A DNA stretch of 64,000 nt, from assembly GCF_003432065.1 (NCBI RefSeq), contig NZ_QWDE01000003.1, forward strand, positions 1 through 64,000, read 5' to 3'. A model generated the notes under the pieces. It did not search any database. It was not told the DNA's origin and saw only the letters and a program-made list of their open reading frames with translations. Made by a program: the position numbers and the translations under genes. This document shows positions 7,407-15,538 of this stretch, in pieces (the first letter of the stretch is position 1; each line of letters opens with the position of its first letter). Origin of the DNA: Mucilaginibacter terrenus. GTDB lineage: Bacteria > Bacteroidota > Bacteroidia > Sphingobacteriales > Sphingobacteriaceae.

Positions 7407-8649
7407 TTGCAACAATTTTTACGCTTCGTGTGAACGGAACTTTGACCCCTCAATAAACGGGTTACCAGTTGTGGTGTTCTCTAATAATGACGGTGCAATT
7501 ATAGCCCGGTCGGAAGAAGCAAAAGCTTTAGGTATTACAATGGCTATACCCATCTTTGAGGTGAAGAAGCTGATGCAGAAACATAACATCATTGGCTACA
7601 GCAGTAACTACACTCTTTACGGTGATATGTCAGCCCGTATTAAATCTATTATCCGGGATTTTTTTCACGATGTTGAAGACTACAGCATAGATGAATCGTT
7701 CGTGTCTTGTAAGGGCTTTAAGTACCGTGACTTGTTCACCTATGTGAAGGATGCGAGGGATAAAATTTCACACTGGTCTGGTGTACCCGTATCCATTGGT
7801 ATAGGCGCAACTAAGACACTTGCCAAAGTTGCAAACAGAATTGCTAAGAAGAAGTACCGGGATGTTGGGGTGTACATCATTGACACCGAAGAAAAACGTC
7901 TGGATGCCCTTAGAAACACAGATGTAACAGATGTTTGGGGTGTTGGTCACCGAATAGGCAAACGCCTAAACTCAGTAGGTGTATTCAACGCTTATGACTT
8001 ATCAATGGTAGACGAAGATTGGGCTAAACGGCAATTTAGTGTAGTACTCCAACGTACGGTATATGAGTTGCAGGGTTTAAGCTGTATACCGTTGGAACTG
8101 GTACAACCTGCCAAACAAAATATTGCATCCCAAAAAAGCTTTGGTATCTATCAAACCGAGTTTGAACCCATAAGTGAAGCACTGGCAAACTACACTGCAC
8201 GGGTTGCTGAAAAGCTACGTAAACAGAAGTTTGTAGCCGGAGGATTAACTGTTTGGTTAGGCACTAACAATTTTTCTAAAACAGATGCTCAGTACTTTCC
8301 TGAAATATCAACCGTGTGTGATGTACCCACTGACTATACACCTTACCTGATTAAGAGAGCCGTAGAAGGTTTAAAAGCTATCTACCGGAAAGGATACCTG
8401 TACAAACGTGTTGGTGTGATGCTTACTGACCTTCGCAATAATACAGATGGTACGCAGAACCTGTTCTTAGCTGATACCCGTAATAAGGAAATTGAAATCA
8501 TTAAGAAGGTAGACCGGATTAATCGTTTAAATGGTCGGGATACCGTAAGGTCAGCGCAACAAGGGTTTGCCAGAGAATGGAAAATGAAACAGGAGCATCT
8601 AAGCCCTAAGTACACCACCCGGTTACAGGATATTATAACAATTAAGTAG
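7390..8649 (+). CDS. umuC: UmuC, catalytic subunit of error-prone DNA polymerase V
   Basis: This Y-family polymerase copies damaged template. The 419-residue length is normal. Metal-binding acids are visible at Asp6 (MIGIIDCNNFYASCERNF) and Asp101-Glu102 (DYSIDESF). A helix-hairpin-helix region follows (VTDVWGVGHRIGKRL), then the little-finger domain from about residue 240. A C-terminal UmuC-type tail completes it. The start ATG lies inside the umuD end. Codon use and base composition match the phage genes around it. Confidence 0.93.
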   Translation: MIGIIDCNNFYASCERNFDPSINGLPVVVFSNNDGAIIARSEEAKALGITMAIPIFEVKKLMQKHNIIGYSSNYTLYGDMSARIKSIIRDFFHDVEDYSIDESFVSCKGFKYRDLFTYVKDARDKISHWSGVPVSIGIGATKTLAKVANRIAKKKYRDVGVYIIDTEEKRLDALRNTDVTDVWGVGHRIGKRLNSVGVFNAYDLSMVDEDWAKRQFSVVLQRTVYELQGLSCIPLELVQPAKQNIASQKSFGIYQTEFEPISEALANYTARVAEKLRKQKFVAGGLTVWLGTNNFSKTDAQYFPEISTVCDVPTDYTPYLIKRAVEGLKAIYRKGYLYKRVGVMLTDLRNNTDGTQNLFLADTRNKEIEIIKKVDRINRLNGRDTVRSAQQGFAREWKMKQEHLSPKYTTRLQDIITIK

Positions 8650-8674
8650 ATTGCATAGCTATTTAAAACTTACT

Positions 8675-9391
8675 ATGGATTATATAAAAATTCCTGTTCC
8701 TAATTTCAGATTTGAGGATGTCATTAAACGTAGGGCAAACGACTTCATCGAGTTCTATCTTTCCAAATCTATTCTCCAAGGAATATACAAAGGCTACAGA
8801 GGTAATGAGAAAGATACTTTGAGCCACATCCAAGATGAATGGAGTAAGTTTAGCAGTAGCGATGGCTTCATATTCGTATCAACTTTACTCAATCACATAT
8901 TGGAGATTGAAAGCTCTGAAATCGCAAAATCAAAATCACAATTAGAGGCTATTACAAAAAGCAAGAATCTTGACATTGAGTTTATATCTGTAATAATTGA
9001 ATATCAACCCTTACTTGATTCAATTAAATATCAACTTTATACGTTAGCTGAAAAGTCTGGTTTTAGATTTTCTGCTGATAGTTTTCAACTAACTGAAATA
9101 GCGTCATTAAATACTAAGATAGATTCTATTCTTGACAGCCTTGAAACATTGAAAGCAGGTCAAGAGGTTGTTTACAATCACATTGATGAACTTAAAGAAG
9201 AGTTTAGTTCGTTAAAAACTGATTACATCTTAGGTAAGAAAAAATGGCATCAAAGGGCTGCCGGAGTGGTTGCTACATACAGTGGTACGTTGGTAGCCGA
9301 TTCATTGTTTGACCCGGTTAAGCCATTAATACACGACCTGTTATCTTCAACTGGAACGGATGTAGTGCAACGGTTACTTGATATAAAATAG
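8675..9391 (+). CDS. Uncharacterised coiled-coil protein downstream of umuC
   Basis: The ATG at 8675 (MDYIKIPVPNFRFEDV) is preferred to a TTG at 8651. The product of 238 residues has a mixed N-terminal half, a helical/coiled-coil stretch at about 135-190 (LNTKIDSILDSLETLKAG, then LKEEFSSLKTD), and a weakly hydrophobic C-terminal segment (AAGVVATYSGTLVAD) that could bind membrane. No family is recognised. It is the last gene before a strong terminator and probably part of the umuDC transcript. A role as phage-encoded accessory or abortive-infection factor is possible but unsupported. Confidence 0.55.
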   Translation: MDYIKIPVPNFRFEDVIKRRANDFIEFYLSKSILQGIYKGYRGNEKDTLSHIQDEWSKFSSSDGFIFVSTLLNHILEIESSEIAKSKSQLEAITKSKNLDIEFISVIIEYQPLLDSIKYQLYTLAEKSGFRFSADSFQLTEIASLNTKIDSILDSLETLKAGQEVVYNHIDELKEEFSSLKTDYILGKKKWHQRAAGVVATYSGTLVADSLFDPVKPLIHDLLSSTGTDVVQRLLDIK

Positions 9392-9452
9392 CCCAATATA
9401 AAAAGGGAAAAAAATATAGCAAAAAGGGAAAAAATCCGGTTTTTACTAAAAT

Positions 9453-9487
9453 AAAAAGTGCCTTTAAACGAAATAGAGGCACTTTTT
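9453..9487 (+). terminator. Intrinsic terminator at the end of the prophage segment
   Basis: Eleven-base perfect arms (AAAAAGTGCCT at 9453-9463 and AGGCACTTTTT at 9477-9487) enclose a 13-base loop and end in a run of eight T. It closes the umuDC transcript. Confidence 0.85.
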
Positions 9488-9680
9488 TTTGCCTAAACTA
9501 TTGGATTTGTAATATAAAGTTATCAAATAAAAGGTTTAATTTTTAATTTATATCTCGGTGTACATCAGTGTTTATCAATTTATTTGTGCTGTTTATCTGA
9601 AGAAAACGAGCGTATAACTGCCGCCGTTACAAGTTTATAAACCGGTAAAATGTTTATACCTTGCCACCCAGTAAGCCATT

Positions 9681-11021
9681 ATGAACACCTCAATTCCTCA
9701 CCAGCACCTTACTACCGCGGCACGTATACGTTCCATTGTGGGCGGATCGCTGGGTAACCTTGTGGAGTGGTACGACTGGTATGTGTATTCGGCGTTCTCA
9801 CTTTATTTTGCAGATGCCTTTTTCCCATCGAGCAGCCAAACGGCCAAGTTGCTTAATACAGCCGGCATATTCGCGATCGGTTTCCTGATGCGGCCAATAG
9901 GTGGTTGGCTGATGGGCACCTTCGCCGATAAAAAAGGCCGTAAAGCCGCGCTTACCTGGAGTGTACTGCTCATGAGTGCAGGATCGCTTATTATTGCCAT
10001 AACTCCTGACTTCAACACCATTGGTATTGCAGCACCCTTACTGCTTGTACTTGCCCGTGTAATACAGGGGCTAAGTGTCGGTGGCGAATATGGCACAAGT
10101 GCCACTTACCTGAGCGAAATGGCGGACAAAAAGCATCGTGGCTTTTACTCCAGCTTTCAGTATGTAACACTTATTATGGGGCAGTTGCTGGCGCTTGGTG
10201 TGCTGGTATTGCTGCAGCGCGTTTTCATGACAGAAGAACAGCTGCATACCTGGGGCTGGCGCATACCTTTTGGCATTGGAGCGGCGCTGGCCATAATAAC
10301 CATGTACCTGCGCCGCAGCCTGCACGAGCCTGCGACTTTTACCAATAAAGAGAACAAAGAAAAGCGCGACCGCGGTACCATTAAGGCATTACTGCAGCAC
10401 CCTCGCGCGGTGTTAACCGTTATTGGGCTAACGCTTGGTGGCACCATTGCCTTTTATACGTTCACCACTTACATGCAAAAGTTCCTGGTGAATACCAGTG
10501 GTTTCAGCAAGAACACCGCTACGCTTATATCAACCATTACCCTCTTTATATTTATGCTGCTACAGCCGGTGTTTGGCATGCTGTCTGACAGGATCGGCCG
10601 CAAGCCGCTGCTTAATGCCTTTGGTATTTTAGGGACACTCACCACCGTGCCCATCATGATGGCGTTAAGCCATACCAAAGACGAATGGACTGCCTTTTGG
10701 CTGATCATGCTGGCACTGCTGATTGTAAGCAATTATACCTCTATAAATGCTGTAGTTAAGGCGGAGCTATTTCCGGCGCATGTGCGTGCACTGGGTGTAG
10801 GACTACCCTATGCCATAGCGGTTTCGGCATTTGGTGGTTCGGCGGAATACTTGGCTTTGCAGCTTAAGGTATGGGGCCACCCCGAATGGTTTTACTGGTA
10901 TGTTACAGTGTGCATATTTGTCTCGCTGATCGTGTACATTACCATGCGCGACACGCATAAACATTCTAAGATAGAAGAAGAGCCTCACCCCAACCCCTCT
11001 CCTGAAGGAGAGGGGCTATAA
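9681..11021 (+). CDS. MFS metabolite:H+ symporter (MHS family, alpha-ketoglutarate permease-like)
   Basis: The product is a 12-helix inner-membrane carrier that imports small organic anions with protons. The MHS hallmarks are visible: the start RIRSIVGGSLGNLVEWYDWY, loop motif GTFADKKGRKAAL, RVIQGLSVGGEYG, and the second-half loop DRIGRKPL. These are closest in form to KgtP/ProP-type proteins, so 2-oxoglutarate or a related dicarboxylate is the likely substrate. The last 12 residues (PHPNPSPEGEGL) are encoded by an extragenic hairpin repeat that has run into the gene, so the native end was probably near residue 434. It is the first host gene after the prophage. Confidence 0.85.
   Translation: MNTSIPHQHLTTAARIRSIVGGSLGNLVEWYDWYVYSAFSLYFADAFFPSSSQTAKLLNTAGIFAIGFLMRPIGGWLMGTFADKKGRKAALTWSVLLMSAGSLIIAITPDFNTIGIAAPLLLVLARVIQGLSVGGEYGTSATYLSEMADKKHRGFYSSFQYVTLIMGQLLALGVLVLLQRVFMTEEQLHTWGWRIPFGIGAALAIITMYLRRSLHEPATFTNKENKEKRDRGTIKALLQHPRAVLTVIGLTLGGTIAFYTFTTYMQKFLVNTSGFSKNTATLISTITLFIFMLLQPVFGMLSDRIGRKPLLNAFGILGTLTTVPIMMALSHTKDEWTAFWLIMLALLIVSNYTSINAVVKAELFPAHVRALGVGLPYAIAVSAFGGSAEYLALQLKVWGHPEWFYWYVTVCIFVSLIVYITMRDTHKHSKIEEEPHPNPSPEGEGL
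10983..11016 (+). repeat. Extragenic hairpin repeat embedded in the transporter 3' end
   Basis: The stretch holds CCTCACCCCAACCCC followed by a perfect stem CCCCTCTCC (10994-11002), loop TGAA, and GGAGAGGGG (11007-11015). The translated PHPNPSPEGEG peptide recurs at C-termini in many bacteria wherever this repeat enters a gene. It may also act as transcription terminator. Confidence 0.7.
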
Positions 11022-11077
11022 AGCTCAAATAATGTTACAGAAATGCCGACCCTTCAGGGCAGGGTTACGCGAGGTTT

Positions 11078-11767
11078 TTACTTGGAGATCAACCCCGATA
11101 TCACATTAATGCTCAACGCCACAATGGCAGTGTTGAAGGCAAAAGATATGAGCCCGTGCGCCCATACCAGCCTGCGTAAGCGGCGGGAACTGATCTCCAC
11201 GTCTGACACCTGGAACGTCATGCCTATGACGAAGGAAAAATATACAAAGTCGAGGTAGTCAGGCTCTTTGATATCACCGGGGAAGTCTAATCCGCCAGCA
11301 AGCGTTTTTTTGCCGTCCTCTGTAGAATAGTACAGATGCGCATACCGCATTGTATATACGGTGTGCACCAGCCACCAGGATACCACAACGGCGCCCATGG
11401 CCAAAAAGATGTAAGCACCTACCGTCTCTTCCGACTGGCCTTTGGTCGACTTCAGTAAAAGGTATATGGCTACCAGGCTTACAAGCGAGGCACACATTAC
11501 AAACAGGAAGATGAAATAACGACTACTGTCATCTATACTTACCAGCTTACGAATATCTTTAGGGTGCGCCCACAGGATCACTATCCAGTCGAGTACAATG
11601 ATGCTTAATGCTATTGAGATCCAAACAATGAGGGTAACTGCCGGAACCGATGGTATATGCCTGGCAAGCAGGAATGCAATAGCACCAATAAGTAAGGACA
11701 GGTATAAACGATAATGCGCATCCAGGCGCAGCATAACGTATTTTTTGGGGTCGGAAACGGGTTTCAT
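11078..11767 (-). CDS. DUF1345 family membrane protein
   Basis: The 229-residue protein has six likely membrane segments (about 20-36, 42-64, 83-105, 117-135, 170-186, 203-226). It carries the DUF1345 signature region DYLDFVYFSFVIGMTFQVSD near residues 170-190 and ISSRRLRRLVWAHGLISFAFNT after it. The biochemical role of the family is unknown. The gene converges on the transporter and is read away from ywbE, which lies 73 bases upstream on the same strand; the two may share a transcript. Confidence 0.85.
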   Translation of the reverse strand: MKPVSDPKKYVMLRLDAHYRLYLSLLIGAIAFLLARHIPSVPAVTLIVWISIALSIIVLDWIVILWAHPKDIRKLVSIDDSSRYFIFLFVMCASLVSLVAIYLLLKSTKGQSEETVGAYIFLAMGAVVVSWWLVHTVYTMRYAHLYYSTEDGKKTLAGGLDFPGDIKEPDYLDFVYFSFVIGMTFQVSDVEISSRRLRRLVWAHGLISFAFNTAIVALSINVISGLISK

Positions 11768-11840
11768 CTGATAAGTCTATGGTCTATAGACGAGGGAAAG
11801 GTCGGGAACTTATTTGAAGTTAAGACTATGTTTGTTAAGA

Positions 11841-12044
11841 TTAAAAATCTTCTTCCACAATGTTGGCTACACGGCCCACTTGTCCGTCTTCCAACCGCAC
11901 CTTAATGCCGCGGGAATGATACGTGGCGCTGGTGAGCAGGTCTTTTACCACGCCGCGTGTCAGCTTCCCGCTGCGCTGATCTTTTTTGAGGATGATGTCG
12001 ACCTCCAGTCCGGGATAAATGTCTGCTCTGTTACGTCCGTGCAT
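11841..12044 (-). CDS. ywbE: YwbE family protein
   Basis: The 67-residue product matches the YwbE/DUF2196 family, with the pattern RADIYPGLEVDIILKKDQRS, GxV+DLLTSATYHSRGIKV and the ending VGRV. The family is small, widespread, probably RNA- or nucleotide-related from its SH3-like look, and has no firm function. It is read in the same direction as argH upstream, separated by a 100-base segment full of GGAAGTCCG repeats. Confidence 0.85.
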   Translation of the reverse strand: MHGRNRADIYPGLEVDIILKKDQRSGKLTRGVVKDLLTSATYHSRGIKVRLEDGQVGRVANIVEEDF

Positions 12045-12060
12045 AATGATATTTTAGTCC

Positions 12061-12165
12061 GGAAGTCCGATAAGACGGGAAGTCCGGGAGATGTTTTTTT
12101 TTGCTGGAAGTCCGGTTTACATTTAGTCTTTCGGACTTTCTGACTTATCCGACTTTCGGACTTCC
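12061..12165. repeat. GGAAGTCCG / CGGACTTCC repeat cluster overlapping the argH end
   Basis: Three direct copies of GGAAGTCCG (12061, 12078, 12106) face two inverted copies CGGACTTTC (12132) and CGGACTTCC (12157). A near-matching pair GTCCGATAAG / CTTATCCGAC strengthens an imperfect long hairpin around a T-rich centre. The inverted copies form the last codons of argH (SESGSPKVG). Likely a family of extragenic palindromes that also ends argH transcription. Confidence 0.65.
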
Positions 12166-13503
12166 TGACTCACTGACCAACTTTGCAATCGCATCGTCAA
12201 CCTTAGCAAAACCAAAGCCGCTGATTACCTCGTTCATTGCCGCGGTAATCTGGTCGTTCTGCAGGTTACCTATGCTTCCTTCATGAGTATGGTTGACAGC
12301 TTTTTCAGGGTCGAAATTTCCTTGTTCAATATCCAGCCCTATTTGCTTGTAGGCGTCGCGAAAGGGAACACCGTTCAGTACCGCCTTATTTACCTCTTCT
12401 ACGCTGAACAGGTAAGCATACTTAGGATCGTCCAGGATATTCTTATTAACGCTGATGTTCTGCAGCATAAAAGTGGCCATCTCCAGGCAGCTGAGCAGGT
12501 CAGTAAAGGCGGGGAACAATAGTTCTTTCAGCAGCTGCAACTCACGGTGGTAGCCCGATGGCAGGTTGGTGGTCATTAACGCTACATCATTTGGCAAAGC
12601 TTGCAGGCGGTTGCACTTGCCGCGCATAATTTCCCACACATCCGGATTCTTTTTATGTGGCATGATGCTGCTGCCCGTGGTCAGGTGCTCCGGGTAGCTT
12701 ACAAACGTAAAGTTCTGGCTCAGGTATAAGCACTGGTCCATAGCCATTTTAGCCAGCGTAGCCGCTATAGATGATAGCGCCTGCGCTATAATGCGCTCCG
12801 TTTTACCCCTACCCATCTGCGCGTAAACTACGTTGTGGTTTAGCCGCTCAAAGCCTAAAAGCTCTGTAGTAAGCGTCCTGTTCAGCGGGAACGACGAGCC
12901 ATATCCCGCGGCAGAACCCAACGGGTTTTTATTGGTGATCTTCCATGCGGCAAGCATCATCTCCAGATCGTCGGCAAGGCTTTCGGCATAAGCGCCAAAC
13001 CACAAACCAAATGAGGATGGCATAGCTACCTGCAAATGCGTGTAGCCGGGAAGCAATACATCCTTGTGCTTTTCGCTCAGGATGATAAGCTGGCGAAATA
13101 ATGTATCTGTTGCTTCTACCACTTCTTTTATCCTGCTGCGGAAGAAGAGTTTAAGGTCTACCAAAACCTGGTCGTTACGGGATCGGCCACTATGGATTTT
13201 CTTACCAGCATCACCTATGCGACGAGTAAGCAGCATTTCTACCTGCGAGTGTACGTCCTCTATCCCATCCTCAATGGTGAAGTTGTTGTTTTGGATATCG
13301 GCATAAATTTCTTTGAGCTCTTTTTGCACCAAGGCCAGATCATCCGCACTCATCAGGCCTATGCTCTCCAGCATGGCGGTATGAGCAAGTGAACCCAGCA
13401 CATCAAAAGCGGCCATTTCACGATCGAGTTCGCGGTCGCGACCGACGGTAAAGGTTTCTACCAGTTGATTAACGTTGGTGGTTTTTTGCCAAAGCTTGCT
13501 CAT
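12145..13503 (-). CDS. argH: Argininosuccinate lyase
   Basis: ArgH splits argininosuccinate to arginine and fumarate, the last step of arginine synthesis, in the cytosol as a tetramer. The 452-residue protein has all three conserved blocks: HSGRSRNDQ at 104-112, the base-carrying PGYTHLQ at 152-158, and the flexible signature GSSIMPHKKNP at 277-287 with the catalytic Ser. The last ten residues are coded by the repeat cluster and look like an added tail. A TATATTTG box sits 4 bases before the ATG, hinting at a leaderless message. An argE-like gene lies upstream on the same strand. Confidence 0.95.
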   Translation of the reverse strand: MSKLWQKTTNVNQLVETFTVGRDRELDREMAAFDVLGSLAHTAMLESIGLMSADDLALVQKELKEIYADIQNNNFTIEDGIEDVHSQVEMLLTRRIGDAGKKIHSGRSRNDQVLVDLKLFFRSRIKEVVEATDTLFRQLIILSEKHKDVLLPGYTHLQVAMPSSFGLWFGAYAESLADDLEMMLAAWKITNKNPLGSAAGYGSSFPLNRTLTTELLGFERLNHNVVYAQMGRGKTERIIAQALSSIAATLAKMAMDQCLYLSQNFTFVSYPEHLTTGSSIMPHKKNPDVWEIMRGKCNRLQALPNDVALMTTNLPSGYHRELQLLKELLFPAFTDLLSCLEMATFMLQNISVNKNILDDPKYAYLFSVEEVNKAVLNGVPFRDAYKQIGLDIEQGNFDPEKAVNHTHEGSIGNLQNDQITAAMNEVISGFGFAKVDDAIAKLVSESGSPKVG

Positions 13504-13984
13504 GGTGCAAATATAGAATTAAATGGAATGTGGTAAGAACTATGTTATTTGAAGGCTCATTATCAAAGTCAGTAGTGATCGTTTGGCTTGTGCTTTTACT
13601 TTCTTTTTTTCCGCAAAAAAGAAAGTAACAAAGAAAAAACTCGCGGCTGTACAACAGGCTGTGCAAGGTAGTGCTTACCCGTTGCTTGTGCCACCCGCCT
13701 GTTCTAAGGCCGCAATATTCGGACTTCGATGGGCTCGTCAGGCTCTGCAACATTTAAGTACATTCATCACCACAATCATCCGTATAAAGCGCAGGGAACG
13801 ACGAAAAACCGGGCCGGGGTAAAGGCCTGAGGGATGAAGGTTTTTTTCGTCTTGAACTTTTGCTTCTTTTCTTTCAAGAGAAAAGAAGTAGCCTCTGCGG
13901 CAATGAGCAGACAAACAGTCAAGTCAGCACCTACTTTAAATTAAGAACAACCCAGTGACCAATACCGTAATTAAACTGCTCAGA
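13504..13984. repeat. Non-coding 480-bp gap holding a repeat element with terminal hairpins
   Basis: Between argH and argE lies a segment bounded by two A/T-pure hairpins. One is at 13598-13626 (12-base perfect arms, ACTTTCTTTTTT / AAAAAAGAAAGT) and one at 13863-13888 (10-base arms, CTTCTTTTCT / AGAAAAGAAG). The 235 bases between them are GC-richer, including GAACGACGAAAAACCGGGCC. This build suggests a dispersed non-autonomous element or structured RNA. A 94-codon minus-strand ORF at 13469-13753 crosses one hairpin and argH and is judged spurious. Confidence 0.5.
13508..13515 (-). promoter_or_regulatory. TAnnTTTG promoter box for argH
   Basis: Read on the minus strand the bases are TATATTTG, a perfect match to the Bacteroidota -7 element, then CACC and the argH ATG. 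Transcription would begin at or next to the start codon. No clear TTTG -33 partner is seen. Confidence 0.45.
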
Positions 13985-15049
13985 TCAAACAATCTTTGAA
14001 AGCATCTTTATATACAACGCAATTCCTTCACCTATTTCATGAACATATATAAACTCATCTGCCATGTGCGAGCGGGCGCTATCGCCGGGACCGACCTTGA
14101 TTGAAGGAATATCCAGCAGCGACTGATCAGATGTGGTTGGTGAGCCGTAAGTTTTGCGGCCCAGAGCTACACCTGCTTGTACAAACGGGTGGTTCTTGTC
14201 TATTGAAGATGGCTTAAGCCTGATGGAGCGTGGCTTTACATCGCATTGCACATGCTGACGGATGATCTCCAGCACTTCTTCATTACGGTAGGCATCGGTA
14301 ACGCGTACATCTACAGTAAAGGTGCAGGTGGCCGGCACTACGTTGTGCTGAGACCCTGCATTGATAATGGTGACCGACATCTTTATCGGACCAAAAACTT
14401 CCGACTCCTTAGGAAACCTAAAGTTACGGAACCACTCGATATCCGCCAAGGCTTTATATATAGCATTCTCGCCTTCTTCGCGGGCAGCGTGTCCGGCTTT
14501 GCCATAGGCTGTGCAATCCAGCACCATTAGTCCACGTTCGGCAATAGCAAGGTCCATCAGTGTGGGTTCGCCTACTATGCCAAACTCCAGCTTACCAAGT
14601 TCGGGAATAATCAGTTCCAATCCGTTAACACCTGATATTTCCTCCTCGGCAGTTGTTGCCAGGCAAAAGTTGTATTTAAGCCCTTCCTGCTCGTAATAGT
14701 ACAGGAATACCGCGATGAGCGATACCAGGCAACCGCCTGCATCATTACTGCCCAAGCCATATAGCTTTCCCTCTTCAGTTTTTGCGTCGTAAGGGTCGCG
14801 GGTGTAGCCTGAGTTGGGCTTTACGGTATCGTGATGAGAGTTAAGCAGTATGGTTGGCTTGGCTGCATCAAAATGCTTGTTCCAGGCCCATATATTGTTG
14901 AGCTTACGATGAGTTTGAACACCATGCTGCTGTAGTACCTCCTCAATAAGATCAGCTGTGCGGTCTTCCTCTTTACTAAACGAGGGTATAGATATGAGTT
15001 GCTGAAGCAGCGTTATTGCCTGCTGCTGCAAAGTGGTTATATCGGCCAT
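13985..15049 (-). CDS. argE: M20 family acylornithine deacylase (ArgE-like)
   Basis: The product is a two-metal amidohydrolase that removes the N-acyl group (acetyl, or succinyl in many Bacteroidota) from ornithine in arginine synthesis. Length from ATG 15049 is 354 residues; a GTG at 15064 would add five. Visible metal motifs are LLNSHHDTVKP (His, Asp) and GLGSNDAGG, the catalytic Glu pair in ATTAEEEISG, and the late metal His near DSARSHMADEFI. The dimerisation lid domain lies at about 175-285. It lies upstream of argH on the same strand, which favours ArgE over dipeptidase or LysK roles. Confidence 0.82.
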   Translation of the reverse strand: MADITTLQQQAITLLQQLISIPSFSKEEDRTADLIEEVLQQHGVQTHRKLNNIWAWNKHFDAAKPTILLNSHHDTVKPNSGYTRDPYDAKTEEGKLYGLGSNDAGGCLVSLIAVFLYYYEQEGLKYNFCLATTAEEEISGVNGLELIIPELGKLEFGIVGEPTLMDLAIAERGLMVLDCTAYGKAGHAAREEGENAIYKALADIEWFRNFRFPKESEVFGPIKMSVTIINAGSQHNVVPATCTFTVDVRVTDAYRNEEVLEIIRQHVQCDVKPRSIRLKPSSIDKNHPFVQAGVALGRKTYGSPTTSDQSLLDIPSIKVGPGDSARSHMADEFIYVHEIGEGIALYIKMLSKIV

Positions 15050-15163
15050 AGATGTTTTGCACACGTTGCGGTGCCTGGCAAAATTACCTATTTTATGGCA
15101 GGTAGCAAATTAACCCGGTTTAGCTTAGTGTTAAATTATACCGTTAAAACACACCATCGGCCG

Positions 15164-15538
15164 CTAAATAGCCTCTATCCTGCTGACACTAATTTCTACA
15201 TTATAGCGTTTTACCTGCTGGTCATCTACAAACGAGATGGTATGCAGTTTGCCCTCCACGTAAACTGTTTGCCCCTGTTGCAACCTAATGTTTTTCAAAG
15301 CCTCTGGTATGTGTATGGTGTGGTACTCGTGGTGTGGAATATTACCATCGCCGCGTTTTACATTTTCATGCGTAACCAGCGTAAAGTAAAGTTGTTCCTC
15401 GCCGCTCTTCCTCTGTTTATAAGGCTCCTTATATACCTCACCCAGCAGTATCGCCTTATTAACCCCGGTATTGCTCAGCATCGTACGTTTAGGTGCTCCG
15501 TTTTCCTGTACTGCAGTGTTAACCATAACGATGGGCAT
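15164..15538 (-). CDS. ssb: Single-strand DNA-binding protein family (OB fold)
   Basis: The 124-residue protein has the SSB pattern NKAILLGEVYKEPY, LYFTLVTHENV, ...EYHTIHIPEALKNI, QGQTVYVEGKLHT and a final beta strand. It lacks the long acidic C-terminal tail (DDxxF-type) that replicative SSBs use to recruit partners, so it is a secondary paralogue. The ATG at 15538 overlaps the stop of the upstream gene as TAATG, supporting this start over an internal Met at residue 20. The pair probably forms a two-gene operon. Confidence 0.75.
   Translation of the reverse strand: MPIVMVNTAVQENGAPKRTMLSNTGVNKAILLGEVYKEPYKQRKSGEEQLYFTLVTHENVKRGDGNIPHHEYHTIHIPEALKNIRLQQGQTVYVEGKLHTISFVDDQQVKRYNVEISVSRIEAI

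Larger units (their letters stand above)
109..9391. mobile_element. Prophage remnant, late structural/lysis/moron segment
   Basis: The block carries portal, connector, tail-completion-like, tail fibre, lysozyme and holin genes, packed with overlapping stops and starts, then umuDC and accessory genes. It is AT-richer than the flanking chromosome and ends at a strong terminator at 9453-9487, after which an ordinary host transporter begins. No terminase, major capsid, tape measure, integrase or attachment site is visible. The phage is therefore either decayed or continues beyond the left edge. The right boundary between 9391 and 9681 is inferred from gene content only. Confidence 0.75.

Noticed and set aside
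9392..9680. tRNA or attachment site at the prophage right boundary
   Set aside because: No cloverleaf-like sequence and no repeat matching the left side could be seen; only a terminator and two AAAAAGGGAAAAAA runs.
11043..11258. 71-codon plus-strand ORF after the transporter
   Set aside because: Overlaps the DUF1345 gene end on the other strand and has no recognisable domain.
13469..13753. 94-codon minus-strand ORF across the argH start and a repeat
   Set aside because: It overlaps the argH start region, runs through an A/T hairpin and has no protein-like pattern; most likely a chance frame in a repeat.
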